DNA of 64,000 nucleotides from an uncultured Desulfovibrionaceae bacterium (GTDB lineage: Bacteria > Desulfobacterota > Desulfovibrionia > Desulfovibrionales > Desulfovibrionaceae), in the NCBI GenBank assembly GCA_944325195.1, contig CALUZB010000008.1, positions 1 to 64,000 of the forward strand. The letters are read 5' to 3'. Position 1 is the stretch's first letter, and every line of letters begins with the position of its first letter. Both the position numbers and the translations under genes were made by a program. The notes under the pieces are model-generated. The model ran no database searches. It had not been told where the DNA came from and saw nothing but the letters and a program-made list of their open reading frames with translations. Of this stretch, positions 48,731-57,850 are shown one piece after another.

Positions 48731-49957
48731 ATGAAAATTCTGGTAATCAACGCCGGCAGTTCCTCTGTAAAGTATCAGCTATTCCGGATGCCGGAAGGCA
48801 TCTCACTTTGCTCCGGGAAAGCCGAGCGGGTGGGCGAGCCGACCGGTGGGTTCATCACCCATAAATTAAACCCCGGTACTGCCGACGAACGAAAAGTCAA
48901 ATTCGATTATCCGTTGCCGGACCATGCCTTTGCCCTGGAAAAAATCACCGGCATTCTTACCAGCCCGGAATGGGGAGTGATTTCCGATCTTGAGGAGATC
49001 AGCGGGGTCGGACATCGAGTGGTGCAGGGCGGAGAGCTGTTTAAGAAGGCGGTAATCGTGGATGACCGGGTGCGGGAAGGGATAAAAAGTCTGATCCCCC
49101 TTGCCCCCCTGCACAACCCGGCCAACCTGCAGGGCATTGAAGTGGCCATGCGCATGTTTCCCCATGCGCCGTCAGTAGCGGTGTTCGATACCGAATTTCA
49201 TCAGACCCTGCGGCCTGTGGCCTACACCTATCCCCTGCCCTACCGGTTTTATGAGCAACTGGGCCTGCGCCGCTACGGCTTCCACGGCATTTCCCACCGC
49301 TATGTGGCCCGCGAAGCTGCCCGAATGCTCAGGCAACCTCTGGAAACCCTGATGCTGATTACCTGTCACCTGGGCAGCGGCGCATCCGTAGCCGCTGTTT
49401 CCGGCGGCAATTGCATAGATACAAGTATGGGCCTGACCCCGATGGCCGGTCTGGTCATGGGCTCGCGCAGTGGGGATATCGACCCTTCCATTCACGGTTT
49501 CTTAATGCGCAATACCGGCATGAGCAACCATGAGTTGGAAGAGATGTTCAACCGCGAAAGCGGCCTGCTGGGCATTTGCGGGCGCAACGACATGCGCGAT
49601 ATTCACAACGCCCGCAAAAACGGCGACAAGCTGGCCCAACTGGCCTTTGAGATTTTCTGCTATAGTGTTAAAAAATACATCGGCGCCTATGTGGCCGCAC
49701 TGGGCCGAGTTGACGCCGTGGTGTTTACCGCCGGTATTGGAGAAAATGACCCTCTCTGCCGCAAACAGATCTGCAAGGGCCTGGAAGGCATGGGTATTGT
49801 GCTGAACCGCAAGCGCAATCTGACTGCAGTGGGCAACCCTGAAGTCATCAGCATGATTGCCAGCCCGGTCAAGGTACTGGTGGTTCCCACCAATGAAGAG
49901 AAGGAAATAGCCACATCCACTTGGCAGACACTGACAGTTGATGATCAATGCAGTTGA
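48731..49957 (+). CDS. ackA: acetate kinase
   Basis: Makes ATP from acetyl phosphate, completing the pta-ackA route used by sulfate reducers to conserve energy from pyruvate and lactate. The 408 residues are the usual length. Motifs are LVINAGSSSVKYQLF (4-18), GVGHRVVQGGE (about 96), VAVFDTEFHQTL, CHLGSGASVAAVSGG, DTSMGLTPMAGLVMGSRSGD and VFTAGIGENDPL. ATG 48731 has AAAGGA upstream and fits all family starts; the open frame to 48587 upstream is not part of the protein. Confidence 0.97.
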   Translation: MKILVINAGSSSVKYQLFRMPEGISLCSGKAERVGEPTGGFITHKLNPGTADERKVKFDYPLPDHAFALEKITGILTSPEWGVISDLEEISGVGHRVVQGGELFKKAVIVDDRVREGIKSLIPLAPLHNPANLQGIEVAMRMFPHAPSVAVFDTEFHQTLRPVAYTYPLPYRFYEQLGLRRYGFHGISHRYVAREAARMLRQPLETLMLITCHLGSGASVAAVSGGNCIDTSMGLTPMAGLVMGSRSGDIDPSIHGFLMRNTGMSNHELEEMFNRESGLLGICGRNDMRDIHNARKNGDKLAQLAFEIFCYSVKKYIGAYVAALGRVDAVVFTAGIGENDPLCRKQICKGLEGMGIVLNRKRNLTAVGNPEVISMIASPVKVLVVPTNEEKEIATSTWQTLTVDDQCS

Positions 49958-50069
49958 GGAGCGTTTGCAACGGCGGGATAACACTAACGAGCCATAACCA
50001 ATGTATTGCAAACATGTATGGCTGCCGAGCATGGGCCTGTTTTACAGGGAAACAACTTAAGGAGAATAA

Positions 50070-50900
50070 ATGAAAGATGTAATCTTATGGACAGGCGCAG
50101 GGCAGATTGGGACGGCGATTGCTCGTCGCGTAGGCTATGGTAAAAAAATCGTTGTAGGCGATAAAAGCATTGAAAATGCACGAAATATCGCAAAAACCAT
50201 GACCGAAGCAGGGTTTGATATTGTTCCTGTTGAATGCGATATATCAAGCCGTGAATCCATTTTGAACTTAATTAAGACCGGACAGGAATATGGCGAAATT
50301 TCAACCCTTATAAATTCTGCAGGGGTTTCGCCGTCCCAAGCCTCAATCGAAATCATTCTAAAAGTTGACTTATACGGAACTGCAGTTCTATTGGAAGAAG
50401 TCGGCAAGGTGATTAAAAACGGTGGGCGCGGAGTTACCGTATCCTCGCAAAGTGGTCACAGAATGCCCGCGTTACCTCCTGAAATTGATGAACAACTCGC
50501 AACAACTCCAACTGCAGAGCTGTTGAATCTGGAAGTATTAAGGCCTGAGCATATTGAAAATACCTTACATGCCTATCAAATGGCAAAACGTTGCAATGTC
50601 AAGAGAGTCATGGCGGAAGCCGTCAAATGGGGCGAACGCGGTGCAAGGTTGAACTCCATTTCGCCCGGCATCATTGTCACCCCGCTTGCAATAGATGAAT
50701 TCAACGGTCCGCGCGGAGATTTCTATAAAAACATGTTCGCAAAATGTCCCGCGGGGCGGCCTGGAACTGCCGACGAGGTCGCCGATGTGGCAGAACTGTT
50801 ATTGTCTGAAAAAGCCGATTTCATAACAGGTTCAGACTTCTTGATTGACGGCGGAGCAACCGCGGCATATTTTTATGGAGCGCTGAAATCAGAAACATGA
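50070..50900 (+). CDS. short-chain dehydrogenase/reductase
   Basis: An NAD(P)-dependent SDR of 276 residues with the Rossmann loop TGAGQIGTAIARRV (8-21), CDISSRES, NSAGVSPSQ (about 87), the catalytic Ser in VTVSSQSGHRMP (about 128), and the catalytic Tyr and Lys in HAYQMAKRCNV (about 169-179). LNSISPGIIVTPLA follows. The coding sequence is visibly richer in A and T than its neighbours, with many AAA, ATT and GAA codons, which suggests transfer from another organism. AAGGAG lies just before the ATG. It stands alone between ackA and the ZIP transporter. Substrate unknown. Confidence 0.9.
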   Translation: MKDVILWTGAGQIGTAIARRVGYGKKIVVGDKSIENARNIAKTMTEAGFDIVPVECDISSRESILNLIKTGQEYGEISTLINSAGVSPSQASIEIILKVDLYGTAVLLEEVGKVIKNGGRGVTVSSQSGHRMPALPPEIDEQLATTPTAELLNLEVLRPEHIENTLHAYQMAKRCNVKRVMAEAVKWGERGARLNSISPGIIVTPLAIDEFNGPRGDFYKNMFAKCPAGRPGTADEVADVAELLLSEKADFITGSDFLIDGGATAAYFYGALKSET

Positions 50901-51034
50901 ACGAGACTAGACAAGTCTTATTTTCACTTGAAACAGTGCAAATTTCAGCTTAATCACAGGAATAAAGGCAGTTACCTTATTGAAAATTGTTCAGATAATC
51001 CCCTCTCAGATGAGATGACTCAATCTATAATCTT

Positions 51035-51850
51035 ATGAATTCACTAACTCTACCCCTTCCGGAACAGCCGGTGTTGCAGGCACTTACCGCCACTACCTTT
51101 ACTTGGCTGATGACAGCTCTGGGCGCCTCATTTGTCTTTTTCACCACCAAAAACGTCAGTAAAATCGGGGCTAACCTGATGCTCGGCTTTGCCGGGGGCG
51201 TAATGTTGGCAGCCAGCTACTGGTCGCTGCTTGCGCCAGCCATCAGTCTGTCAGAGCACCTGGGCGCTATGCGCTGGCTTCCCGCTACTATCGGTTTTCT
51301 GGGCGGGGCTATATTCCTACGCTTGGCGGATATGCTTCTGCCCCACCTGCATTATCTTGCAAACATCAAAGACGGACCCACATCTTCCTTCAAGCGCAGT
51401 ACTTTGCTGATGTTTGCGGTTACTCTGCACAATTTTCCGGAAGGACTGGCGGTGGGCGTTGCCTTTGGCGCGGCTGCCACAGGCGCTCCGGAAGCAGGCA
51501 TGCTCGGGGCGGCTGCATTGGCTTTAGGTATCGGCATCCAAAATATTCCGGAAGGGGCAGTTGTATCCTTGCCCCTGCGGGCCGAGGGAATGTCAAAATT
51601 CAAGGCTTTTATGTTCGGACAGGCTTCCGGTCTGGCTGAGCCTCTGGCCGGGGTGATCGGTGCAGTGGCGGTAATCTGGCTGGCCCCGGTTTTGCCTTAC
51701 GCCTTGGCCTTCTCTGCCGGAGCCATGGTGTTTGTGGTGGTTGAGGAAGTTATACCGGAATCACAGGCCGGTGAACACGGAGACCTTGCAACCATGGCCC
51801 TGATCGCCGGTTTTACTTTGATGATGATTCTGGATGTTGCTCTGGGCTGA
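51035..51850 (+). CDS. ZIP-family divalent metal transporter
   Basis: Inner-membrane transporter of zinc or other divalent metals. The 271 residues contain about eight membrane segments. Metal-site motifs lie in segments IV and V: HNFPEGLAVGVAFG (about 131-144) and GIQNIPEGAVVSLPLR (about 168-183). The usual His-rich loop between segments III and IV is replaced by a short LANIKDGPTSSFK. No ribosome site precedes ATG 51035. It is convergent with the M48 lipoprotein gene. ZupT-like zinc uptake is likely but metal choice cannot be read from sequence. Confidence 0.9.
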   Translation: MNSLTLPLPEQPVLQALTATTFTWLMTALGASFVFFTTKNVSKIGANLMLGFAGGVMLAASYWSLLAPAISLSEHLGAMRWLPATIGFLGGAIFLRLADMLLPHLHYLANIKDGPTSSFKRSTLLMFAVTLHNFPEGLAVGVAFGAAATGAPEAGMLGAAALALGIGIQNIPEGAVVSLPLRAEGMSKFKAFMFGQASGLAEPLAGVIGAVAVIWLAPVLPYALAFSAGAMVFVVVEEVIPESQAGEHGDLATMALIAGFTLMMILDVALG

Positions 51851-51890
51851 GTTGGGCAGAAGCAGAGCTGATCCGAGCAAAATACTGTTG

Positions 51891-51921
51891 TGTCGGCTCA
51901 GGCCGACAGTCCCCCCCCCCC
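51891..51921. repeat. hairpin followed by an 11-base C tract
   Basis: TGTCGGC, loop TCAG, GCCGACA (51891-51908, perfect 7-bp stem) followed after two bases by eleven C residues (51911-51921). It lies between the convergent ZIP and M48 genes and could act as a two-way terminator. The homopolymer may vary in length. Confidence 0.8.
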
Positions 51922-52038
51922 GGATTTTATAATGGAAGTCATTTCATGTCCGGACAGTGATATGACCAAGTTCAGAGCGAAGCAACTTGCCGTTCACAGA
52001 TGCTTCGCCCTTATCGAAGATTTCCTGCCCTATCCGGT

Positions 52039-52785
52039 TTATTTGCCTTCCGCAGCTATCAATTTCTCAATATTTCTGGCCCGCTCGGCTGAATCGGGGT
52101 GACTGGCCAGAAAGCCGCCGCCGGAGCCAAGAGCAGCCAGCTTGTTCAAGGCGGATACCGCAGAAGCCGGGTCCTTCCCGTATTTCCTCATCAGATTATA
52201 GCCATAAACATCTGCATCGCTTTCCTGCTTTTGCGAAAACTGGGCATTAACCGCCGCTTCCAGCAGATCCCCAAGCAAAGAGTCACTGAAAATCACGGCT
52301 GCGTTGTTTACCGACGCAACGCCCTGACGCAAGCCGGCTGTGGTGTAGGCCACCCGCATGGCATCCAGAGCATCTCCATTCGCTACATGGCCGATTTCAT
52401 GCCCGATAACAAAAAACAGCTCGTCATCGTCCATATAATCCATCAGCCCTGAATAAACCCGAACTGAGCCGTCAGGAGTGGCGTTGGCGTTAATATCTTC
52501 AGTCAGATAAACCTTAAAATTCAGATCAAGCCCGGCCTCATTCTTCAGATTTCCAGTCAGATTATTTAATCTTTTCGCATAACTGCTGCCGGAAGAAGCC
52601 ACTTCAGCCTGCTGGTCTCCCCTGGCCCGCATGTTTCTGGATTCCTGCTTCAGTTGCTCATCACTGATAGTAATCGCCGACACAAGTGACATTCCGCCAT
52701 TAGCCAGACGTGCGGTGTCCACGTTACAACCCCAAATAAATAAGCCGCTTGCAAGCACAACACCAGCTAACACCTTGAAATTCAT
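52039..52785 (-). CDS. M48-family metallopeptidase lipoprotein
   Basis: A 248-residue zinc protease of the LoiP/YggG type. A lipoprotein signal ends at LFIWGC (Cys about 20), so it is probably anchored in the outer membrane facing the periplasm. Motifs are FFVIGHEIGHVANGDALDAM (HExxH, about 124-143), QESDADVYGYNLM (third ligand region, about 187) and FLASHPDSAERARNI. There are no TPR repeats, unlike the M48 protein at 25240. The ATG has AAGGAG upstream. It is transcribed toward the ZIP gene and lies downstream of the flagellar run on the same strand, behind a possible terminator. Confidence 0.93.
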   Translation of the reverse strand: MNFKVLAGVVLASGLFIWGCNVDTARLANGGMSLVSAITISDEQLKQESRNMRARGDQQAEVASSGSSYAKRLNNLTGNLKNEAGLDLNFKVYLTEDINANATPDGSVRVYSGLMDYMDDDELFFVIGHEIGHVANGDALDAMRVAYTTAGLRQGVASVNNAAVIFSDSLLGDLLEAAVNAQFSQKQESDADVYGYNLMRKYGKDPASAVSALNKLAALGSGGGFLASHPDSAERARNIEKLIAAEGK

Positions 52786-52913
52786 TGTCTGTTCTCCTTC
52801 TTAATTCTCGTGCCGGGACCAAGCGGGGGTAAGGACTTCCACCCGTAATCCTCTGACTGATCGGGGAACTCTCATGCCATTCGTTCAAATGTTCTTCAAC
52901 AGTTGGAAACGAA

Positions 52914-52945
52914 CAGACCCCCATGAGGATGCACACAGGGGTCTG
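52914..52945 (-). terminator. possible terminator of the flagellar operon
   Basis: An 8-bp stem CAGACCCC/GGGGTCTG with a 16-base loop, followed on the minus strand by TTCGTTTCC. It lies about 50 bases past the flgJ stop. The T run is broken. Confidence 0.5.
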
Positions 52946-52995
52946 GCTATTATAATTCTAAACAAAATCCTCAAGCGGATTCAGTTCCGATTTTG

Positions 52996-54333
52996 TTATA
53001 TTTCAGGCAGCTTGTCAAATCTCATGAACATGCCATCAGGAATACTGTTGCCGGAAGGGTTTTGCGAGTTTGCCTGAATTGCATTTTCAACTCGTCCTGT
53101 TCCGGCCGCCCGCGCCGTATCAGCCCCCGATACGCTCACAGAAGTCGCGCCCGGAATACTTCCGGTAACTGCAGACTCAGCCGGAGCCGCAACCACATTT
53201 CCGGCCGTCACCGGAGCCGCATTCAAACCACCCGCGGCTGTTCCGCCCGCAGTTTCTTCCGCACTTTCAGAAACCAGCCCTTCTATGGAGAAGTCACTGC
53301 CGAAAGCGATTGTTCCCATTGTTTGCTGAGCTCCCGGGAATGGCGGTTTCATTCCGCTAAATCCGGGAACACTGAGATTTTCCCTTATTGAAGTGATCGG
53401 AGAATCTGCATTAACCCTGTCGGCAGAAGTAAACGGGGCTTCACCAAGACCGCCCGGAGCAAGAGGATCGATGAATTTAACCGCATCGCTGAAATTAGAC
53501 TGCGCCACCGCCGGAATCGTGCCCATACCCATACCTGCGGGGGCTCTGTTTTCATCCGGAGCTTCGGCCTGTCGTTGCCGGGCCGCCCCAATGGAGCCTA
53601 CAGCGTTCACATCTTTATGCAAATTGCCGGTATAAGCGCTTAATCCATAAAAATTGCGCTGCCGGGCGGACACGCTCTCTGTGCCCTCAGCAGCCGGTGC
53701 CGCAGGCGTTTCCGCGCCTTCCTCCGCCCCGTTCCGTGAGAGGGCCTGTGGCGCCGACGCATTCAGATTGCCGGAACCGGCCTGGGCATAGGGGTTGATA
53801 TACTCTATGCCGTCTTCCTTAAGCTCGCTGTAAATACCGTTGGGGTCAGCTTCTCCACTCTGGTTTAAGGCAAACTCAGTGCCGGAATCGCGCTTGAGAC
53901 TGCCGTATCGCGGCTCCAGTTCAATCCCTTTCTGATCCAGCGCTTTCACTTCCCGGTTCCGGAGCAGAGACGGAGAAGTGGCGCGACTGGCCTTGCCGAG
54001 CTTCACATTCAACTGCTCATACAGCATATCGGCCAGACCTATTCCACCGGCTGACGCCATCTTCTTGGAAAACTCCACATCAAACAGAGACTGATACATC
54101 TCCTCGTCGCGGCTGTGCAGATATCCGCCTTTGGGAATGCCATTGCGCATCTGTTCCCAGATTTTCTGGATAAACACCGCCTCAAAACCCTCGCACGCCT
54201 CGCGCAACTGCTTGTCTTTATTCTGGCCGCCCTCAATGTGTTTTTTCAACTCATCAACCTGAAGTTTCCTTTGAATAGGATCTTCAGAATATCCGGCGGC
54301 GGCTATTCTGGGATCAATAACCGGTATGCTCAT
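52996..54333 (-). CDS. flgJ: flagellar rod-binding protein FlgJ, no hydrolase domain
   Basis: Helps flagellar rod assembly through the peptidoglycan. Residues about 35-105 are the rod-binding FlgJ N-terminal domain (LREACEGFEAVFIQKIWEQM, YLHSRDEEMYQSLFDVEFSK and GIGLADMLYEQL). The remaining 340 residues are low-complexity, Ala/Gly/Pro/Ser-rich and acidic, with no glucosaminidase motif, so this protein cannot itself cut peptidoglycan as the Salmonella FlgJ does. Its ATG at 54333 directly follows the flgI stop, with GGAGG just upstream. Total length (445) is much above the single-domain type (about 100-120). Confidence 0.85.
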   Translation of the reverse strand: MSIPVIDPRIAAAGYSEDPIQRKLQVDELKKHIEGGQNKDKQLREACEGFEAVFIQKIWEQMRNGIPKGGYLHSRDEEMYQSLFDVEFSKKMASAGGIGLADMLYEQLNVKLGKASRATSPSLLRNREVKALDQKGIELEPRYGSLKRDSGTEFALNQSGEADPNGIYSELKEDGIEYINPYAQAGSGNLNASAPQALSRNGAEEGAETPAAPAAEGTESVSARQRNFYGLSAYTGNLHKDVNAVGSIGAARQRQAEAPDENRAPAGMGMGTIPAVAQSNFSDAVKFIDPLAPGGLGEAPFTSADRVNADSPITSIRENLSVPGFSGMKPPFPGAQQTMGTIAFGSDFSIEGLVSESAEETAGGTAAGGLNAAPVTAGNVVAAPAESAVTGSIPGATSVSVSGADTARAAGTGRVENAIQANSQNPSGNSIPDGMFMRFDKLPEI

Positions 54334-55446
54334 TTAAATAACCTCCAGATCGGCGTGAAGAGCCCCTGCGGCCTTCATGCTGCGCAAAATTGAAATCAGA
54401 TCGCGCGGGGTGGCCCCAATGGCGTTGAGCCCGTCCACCAATTCCTGCAGAGTGGCGCCCTCAATGATGGACAAGCGCTGGTTGTCTTCCTGAATATTGA
54501 TATCGGTTGTGGGCGTAGCCACGGTTTGTCCCATGCTGAACGGGTTCGGCTGGGAAACATCCATTCCTTCCTGCACCATTACCTGCAGGTTGCCGTGTGC
54601 AACCGCCACTCGGGAAATTCTCACATCCCGGCCCAATACAACAGTACCGGTTTTTTCGTCCACCACCACTTTAGCCGGAGAGTCGGGGGTGATTTCAATA
54701 TTCTCCAAAGAGGCCATCAGCGGAACCAAGTTGTTGCGGTATTCCGGGGGAATGCTCAAATCAACAGTAGTGGCATCCACTGCCCGGGCAAACTGGCCGC
54801 CCATGGCCGTGTTCAGGCGTTCCGCCACCTGCATGGTTGTGGAAAAATCGGCTACAAACATATTCAGGCTGATTTTATCCTGATTGTTGAAATCAAAGGG
54901 AATGCCCCGCTCAACAATCGCTCCGCCAGGAATGCGCCCCACAGTAACAAAGTTCTTGGTTGCCGACGCGGCCTCACCTTCCACGGAGTAGCCGCCCAGA
55001 GTAATCGGCCCCTGAGCCATACCATAAATCTTGCCGTCAATACCGGTAAGTGGTGTTTGCAGAAGCACCCCACCCTGCAGGCTGGTGGCGTCGCCGATGG
55101 AGGAAATGGTCACATCGAGCTGGGAGCCGGGCTTGGCCGACACCGGCATCTTGGCCGTAACCATAACCGATGCCACGTTTTTCGGCTTCATCTGGCGCAT
55201 GTCCACGGAAACACCCATTTTTTCAAGCATATTGACCATGGAACGCATGGTAAACACAGAATCCTTCTTGTCGCCCGTGCCGGAAAGCCCCACAACCAGG
55301 CCATAGCCTACAAGCTGGTTGTCGCGCACCCCGGAAAAAGAGGCGATATCTTTAATCCGCACCGCTTCCGACGGGCTGGGCCAGGCCAGAAGCAGTAAAC
55401 TGAAAACAACCATTGTAAATTTGCATAAATCTATTGTTCTGCGCAT
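54334..55446 (-). CDS. flgI: flagellar P-ring protein FlgI
   Basis: Forms the P ring in the peptidoglycan layer, a bushing for the rod. The 370 residues have a cleaved signal peptide (about 1-28, [17 protein letters not shown]). [63 protein letters not shown] and [19 protein letters not shown] are FlgI blocks, and the C-terminus has [20 protein letters not shown]. The ATG at 55446 has AAGG about 11 bases upstream. It lies between flgH and flgJ. Confidence 0.97.
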   Translation of the reverse strand: MRRTIDLCKFTMVVFSLLLLAWPSPSEAVRIKDIASFSGVRDNQLVGYGLVVGLSGTGDKKDSVFTMRSMVNMLEKMGVSVDMRQMKPKNVASVMVTAKMPVSAKPGSQLDVTISSIGDATSLQGGVLLQTPLTGIDGKIYGMAQGPITLGGYSVEGEAASATKNFVTVGRIPGGAIVERGIPFDFNNQDKISLNMFVADFSTTMQVAERLNTAMGGQFARAVDATTVDLSIPPEYRNNLVPLMASLENIEITPDSPAKVVVDEKTGTVVLGRDVRISRVAVAHGNLQVMVQEGMDVSQPNPFSMGQTVATPTTDINIQEDNQRLSIIEGATLQELVDGLNAIGATPRDLISILRSMKAAGALHADLEVI

Positions 55447-55663
55447 GACAATTTACCTTGTTCAGATTATTGACTCCATGCAATACATATAGCAAATGGT
55501 ATGCCAGACTTGAAAAAACCGCTTGTCAGGCCGATTTTAAGCGGGACTCACCAAAGAGAAACGCCCGTCCGAACAGACTTAACCGCGGTTCATTCGCGCT
55601 GTCAGTATCCCGGAACGGGCGTCTGCAAAACTCAAGATCGAGTAATCTCAAAGTCAATTTATG
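55447..55663. repeat. flgH-flgI spacer with inverted repeat
   Basis: A 217-base spacer. CGCCCGTCCG (about 55562) and CGGAACGGGCG (about 55613) can pair with one bulge across a loop of about 40 bases. The role is unknown. Confidence 0.4.
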
Positions 55664-56386
55664 CTAGAAAGGCCAGATCAAATCGAGAATACGGGTGAGC
55701 CAGCCCGGTGACTGCTTGTCGGCCAGAGTACCCTTGCCGAAAATGGCGATTTTGGCGTCGGCCATCTGGGAAGAGTAAACTGAGTTGTCGGCCTGCACAT
55801 CCCGGGCACGCACCAACCCGGCCACAACCAGGTATTGAGTTTCGTCGTTCACACGGGTTTCGCTGGCCCCCTCCACTTGCAGAATGCCGCCGGGAAGCAC
55901 ATTTATCACCCTTGCGGCAACTGTAGCCACAACCTGGTTTGAACGGTTGGTCTGCCCGGTAGCGTCAAAATTGCTTTCAGTTTTGGTATCCAGCAGGTTG
56001 CCGCCGGTAGGCCCCTTAAACACGTTCACATTGGACCCCCAAGGCATGGGGATCATGGAAATAGTGTTGCGCCCGAAAAATTCCGGGGCTTCAATGGTAT
56101 ATTCACTGGTTTTGTCTGCTTTGGTATCTGCTTTATTGGTGGCGGTGTTGTTTTCCTCAATCTTGACCATCAGGATATCCCCCACCCGTCGGGCCCGACT
56201 GTCTTCAAACAGCAGATTGGCGTTGGCCTCATTAAACAATGAGCCGGGGTTGGCGGCTATTTCCTGCGGAGTCATCGTCTGCTGGGGTGGAAGCACCGGC
56301 AGAGTAGGCCCCGGCTGATTTTCCCCGGCGTTACACCCGGCCAGCAAAAACAAGCCGATGCCGACAGCTAATGTTTTCAACCGCAT
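55664..56386 (-). CDS. flgH: flagellar L-ring lipoprotein FlgH
   Basis: Forms the L ring in the outer membrane. The 240 residues have a lipoprotein signal (GIGLFLLAGC, Cys about 18). LFEDSRARRVGDILMVKIEE, RNTISMIPMPWGSNVNVF, TQTNRSNQ-like switch residues, VINVLPGGILQVEGA and VVAGLVRARDVQADNSVYSS are family marks, and the end WLTRILDLIWPF is typical. ATG 56386 has AAGGAG upstream; the open frame to 56473 has no ribosome site. Confidence 0.97.
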   Translation of the reverse strand: MRLKTLAVGIGLFLLAGCNAGENQPGPTLPVLPPQQTMTPQEIAANPGSLFNEANANLLFEDSRARRVGDILMVKIEENNTATNKADTKADKTSEYTIEAPEFFGRNTISMIPMPWGSNVNVFKGPTGGNLLDTKTESNFDATGQTNRSNQVVATVAARVINVLPGGILQVEGASETRVNDETQYLVVAGLVRARDVQADNSVYSSQMADAKIAIFGKGTLADKQSPGWLTRILDLIWPF

Positions 56387-56506
56387 ATGTTTCTCCTTGC
56401 TCTGAATCGGGAGCATGTCATAGGATTGTTGTATTGGTATTTTACGATACTCACGCTGAAATCCGTCCTGCATTCAGCCGCTGTCTGCCGTCTGAAGGGC
56501 GGCTGA

Positions 56507-57547
56507 TTAATTAACCAACACAGTATCTGAATTCTGCACAACCGCCGTAACCAGTTTCTTGCTCTGCATGTTGCGCACAGTTATGCTTTCTCCAAGCGCG
56601 GCATCACCCTGGGCTTGGGCCTGTACCTGCAAACGTACGTTGCCTTTGTCATAAATCAGATTGACAGTTGAACCGCGACGCACGGTGGGCACTCCGGACA
56701 AATCGGACACATAAATCACCTGTTCGGCACCGATGCTGCGCATCACCCGGAAAGGTCCGCCCCGTCCGTCCCAGATATCACTCAAATCGCCGCGCAAATG
56801 CGCCACGTTTTTACGCATGAACTTGATCATATCCACGTCCAATACGTCTTCCTTGTTTAAAGGCACGCTGGCGCACGGAACGCTTACCCATAAATTGATA
56901 AAAGCCGATCCGGTATAACGCCGCAAAACCGTACCGTCCAAGTCGCTGACCACAAAGCGCAACGACATCCGCCCCGGCCCCAGCTTGCTGATCACTTCCG
57001 GCTCAATGCTTTGCTGCGAGTGCGACAGAAAAATATAGGCCGGAGTTTTGATATCGCTGAATTCCACCTCGCCCGGCAGACCTATGGTTTCTTTAGTCAA
57101 ATATTTGACCACTCTGTTCTGCAGCTCTTCACCGCTTATCAACGCTCCGCCCTGCTGAATGGCTATGGAAGAAGGATAAATGCAAATCCGCTCCAGGTCT
57201 TCCAGGTAACTGCGCATTTGGGTTTTCAAAGTGCTGCGACTAACGCTCATGGGCTTGCCGATTACTTCCGGAGCAGGCCAGAGCCGCATATTCTTAAGCT
57301 CAGCCCAGCGCTCCTGGGGAACATCACCAAGGGCTTCGGCAATTTCGCCCAAACGCACGAATTCACCGTTCACAACAGCGGCATCCCGAATTTTGATGCG
57401 CCATTCCCGTTTTGCCGGCGAGGTATCCACAGGCTTCTGTTCCTCTGCCCGGGCAATCCCCGTCCAGCCGCTCACCCCCAGCCCGAACGCCAAGGCCATA
57501 AGCCAAACAGAAATCAGAGAGAGTAATCTTTTGCGCATTTCCGGCAT
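56507..57547 (-). CDS. flgA: flagellar P-ring assembly chaperone FlgA
   Basis: Periplasmic chaperone for P-ring assembly. The 346 residues are a long form: signal peptide (about 1-34, LMALAFGLGVSGWTGIARA), an N-terminal SAF-like part, a middle region with QGGALISGEELQNRVVKYLT, and the C-terminal SAF domain (about 215-345) with VPLNKEDVLDVDMIKFMRKN, VIYVSDLSGVPTVRRGSTVN and QAQGDAALGESITVRNMQSK. ATG 57547 has AAGGAG upstream. It lies between flgG and flgH. Confidence 0.94.
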   Translation of the reverse strand: MPEMRKRLLSLISVWLMALAFGLGVSGWTGIARAEEQKPVDTSPAKREWRIKIRDAAVVNGEFVRLGEIAEALGDVPQERWAELKNMRLWPAPEVIGKPMSVSRSTLKTQMRSYLEDLERICIYPSSIAIQQGGALISGEELQNRVVKYLTKETIGLPGEVEFSDIKTPAYIFLSHSQQSIEPEVISKLGPGRMSLRFVVSDLDGTVLRRYTGSAFINLWVSVPCASVPLNKEDVLDVDMIKFMRKNVAHLRGDLSDIWDGRGGPFRVMRSIGAEQVIYVSDLSGVPTVRRGSTVNLIYDKGNVRLQVQAQAQGDAALGESITVRNMQSKKLVTAVVQNSDTVLVN

Positions 57548-57850
57548 AACTGCTCCTTAAAATCAAATGTGCCCGCTTTGCAGCATAAGGACCAAAACAA
57601 CCATCACCAGGTTACCAAATCCATTTCAGACCAGGGAACAACCGCCTTCGGCATTTGTTTTTCCACCTCAAGTCTGATTGCATGAAGCACCCCAATGCCC
57701 CGTCTGCCGTTGCCTTTACCCCGCCGACAAGCAAAACTGCTTACCGTACCGCAGGGATATCTGCCCGCAAGCACTTCCAGGTAAAACACAGACTGTGCAA
57801 GCATCGGGTTCCCGCTCCTCTTTCAAACACAAGCGCCCTAAAACCCGCCG
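57548..57850. other. flgG-flgA spacer
   Basis: 303 bases without a supported gene or clear signal. Confidence 0.35.

Noticed and set aside
51027-51032. TATAAT just before the ZIP gene as its promoter
   Set aside because: The start site would fall inside the coding sequence, and there is no -35 at proper spacing.
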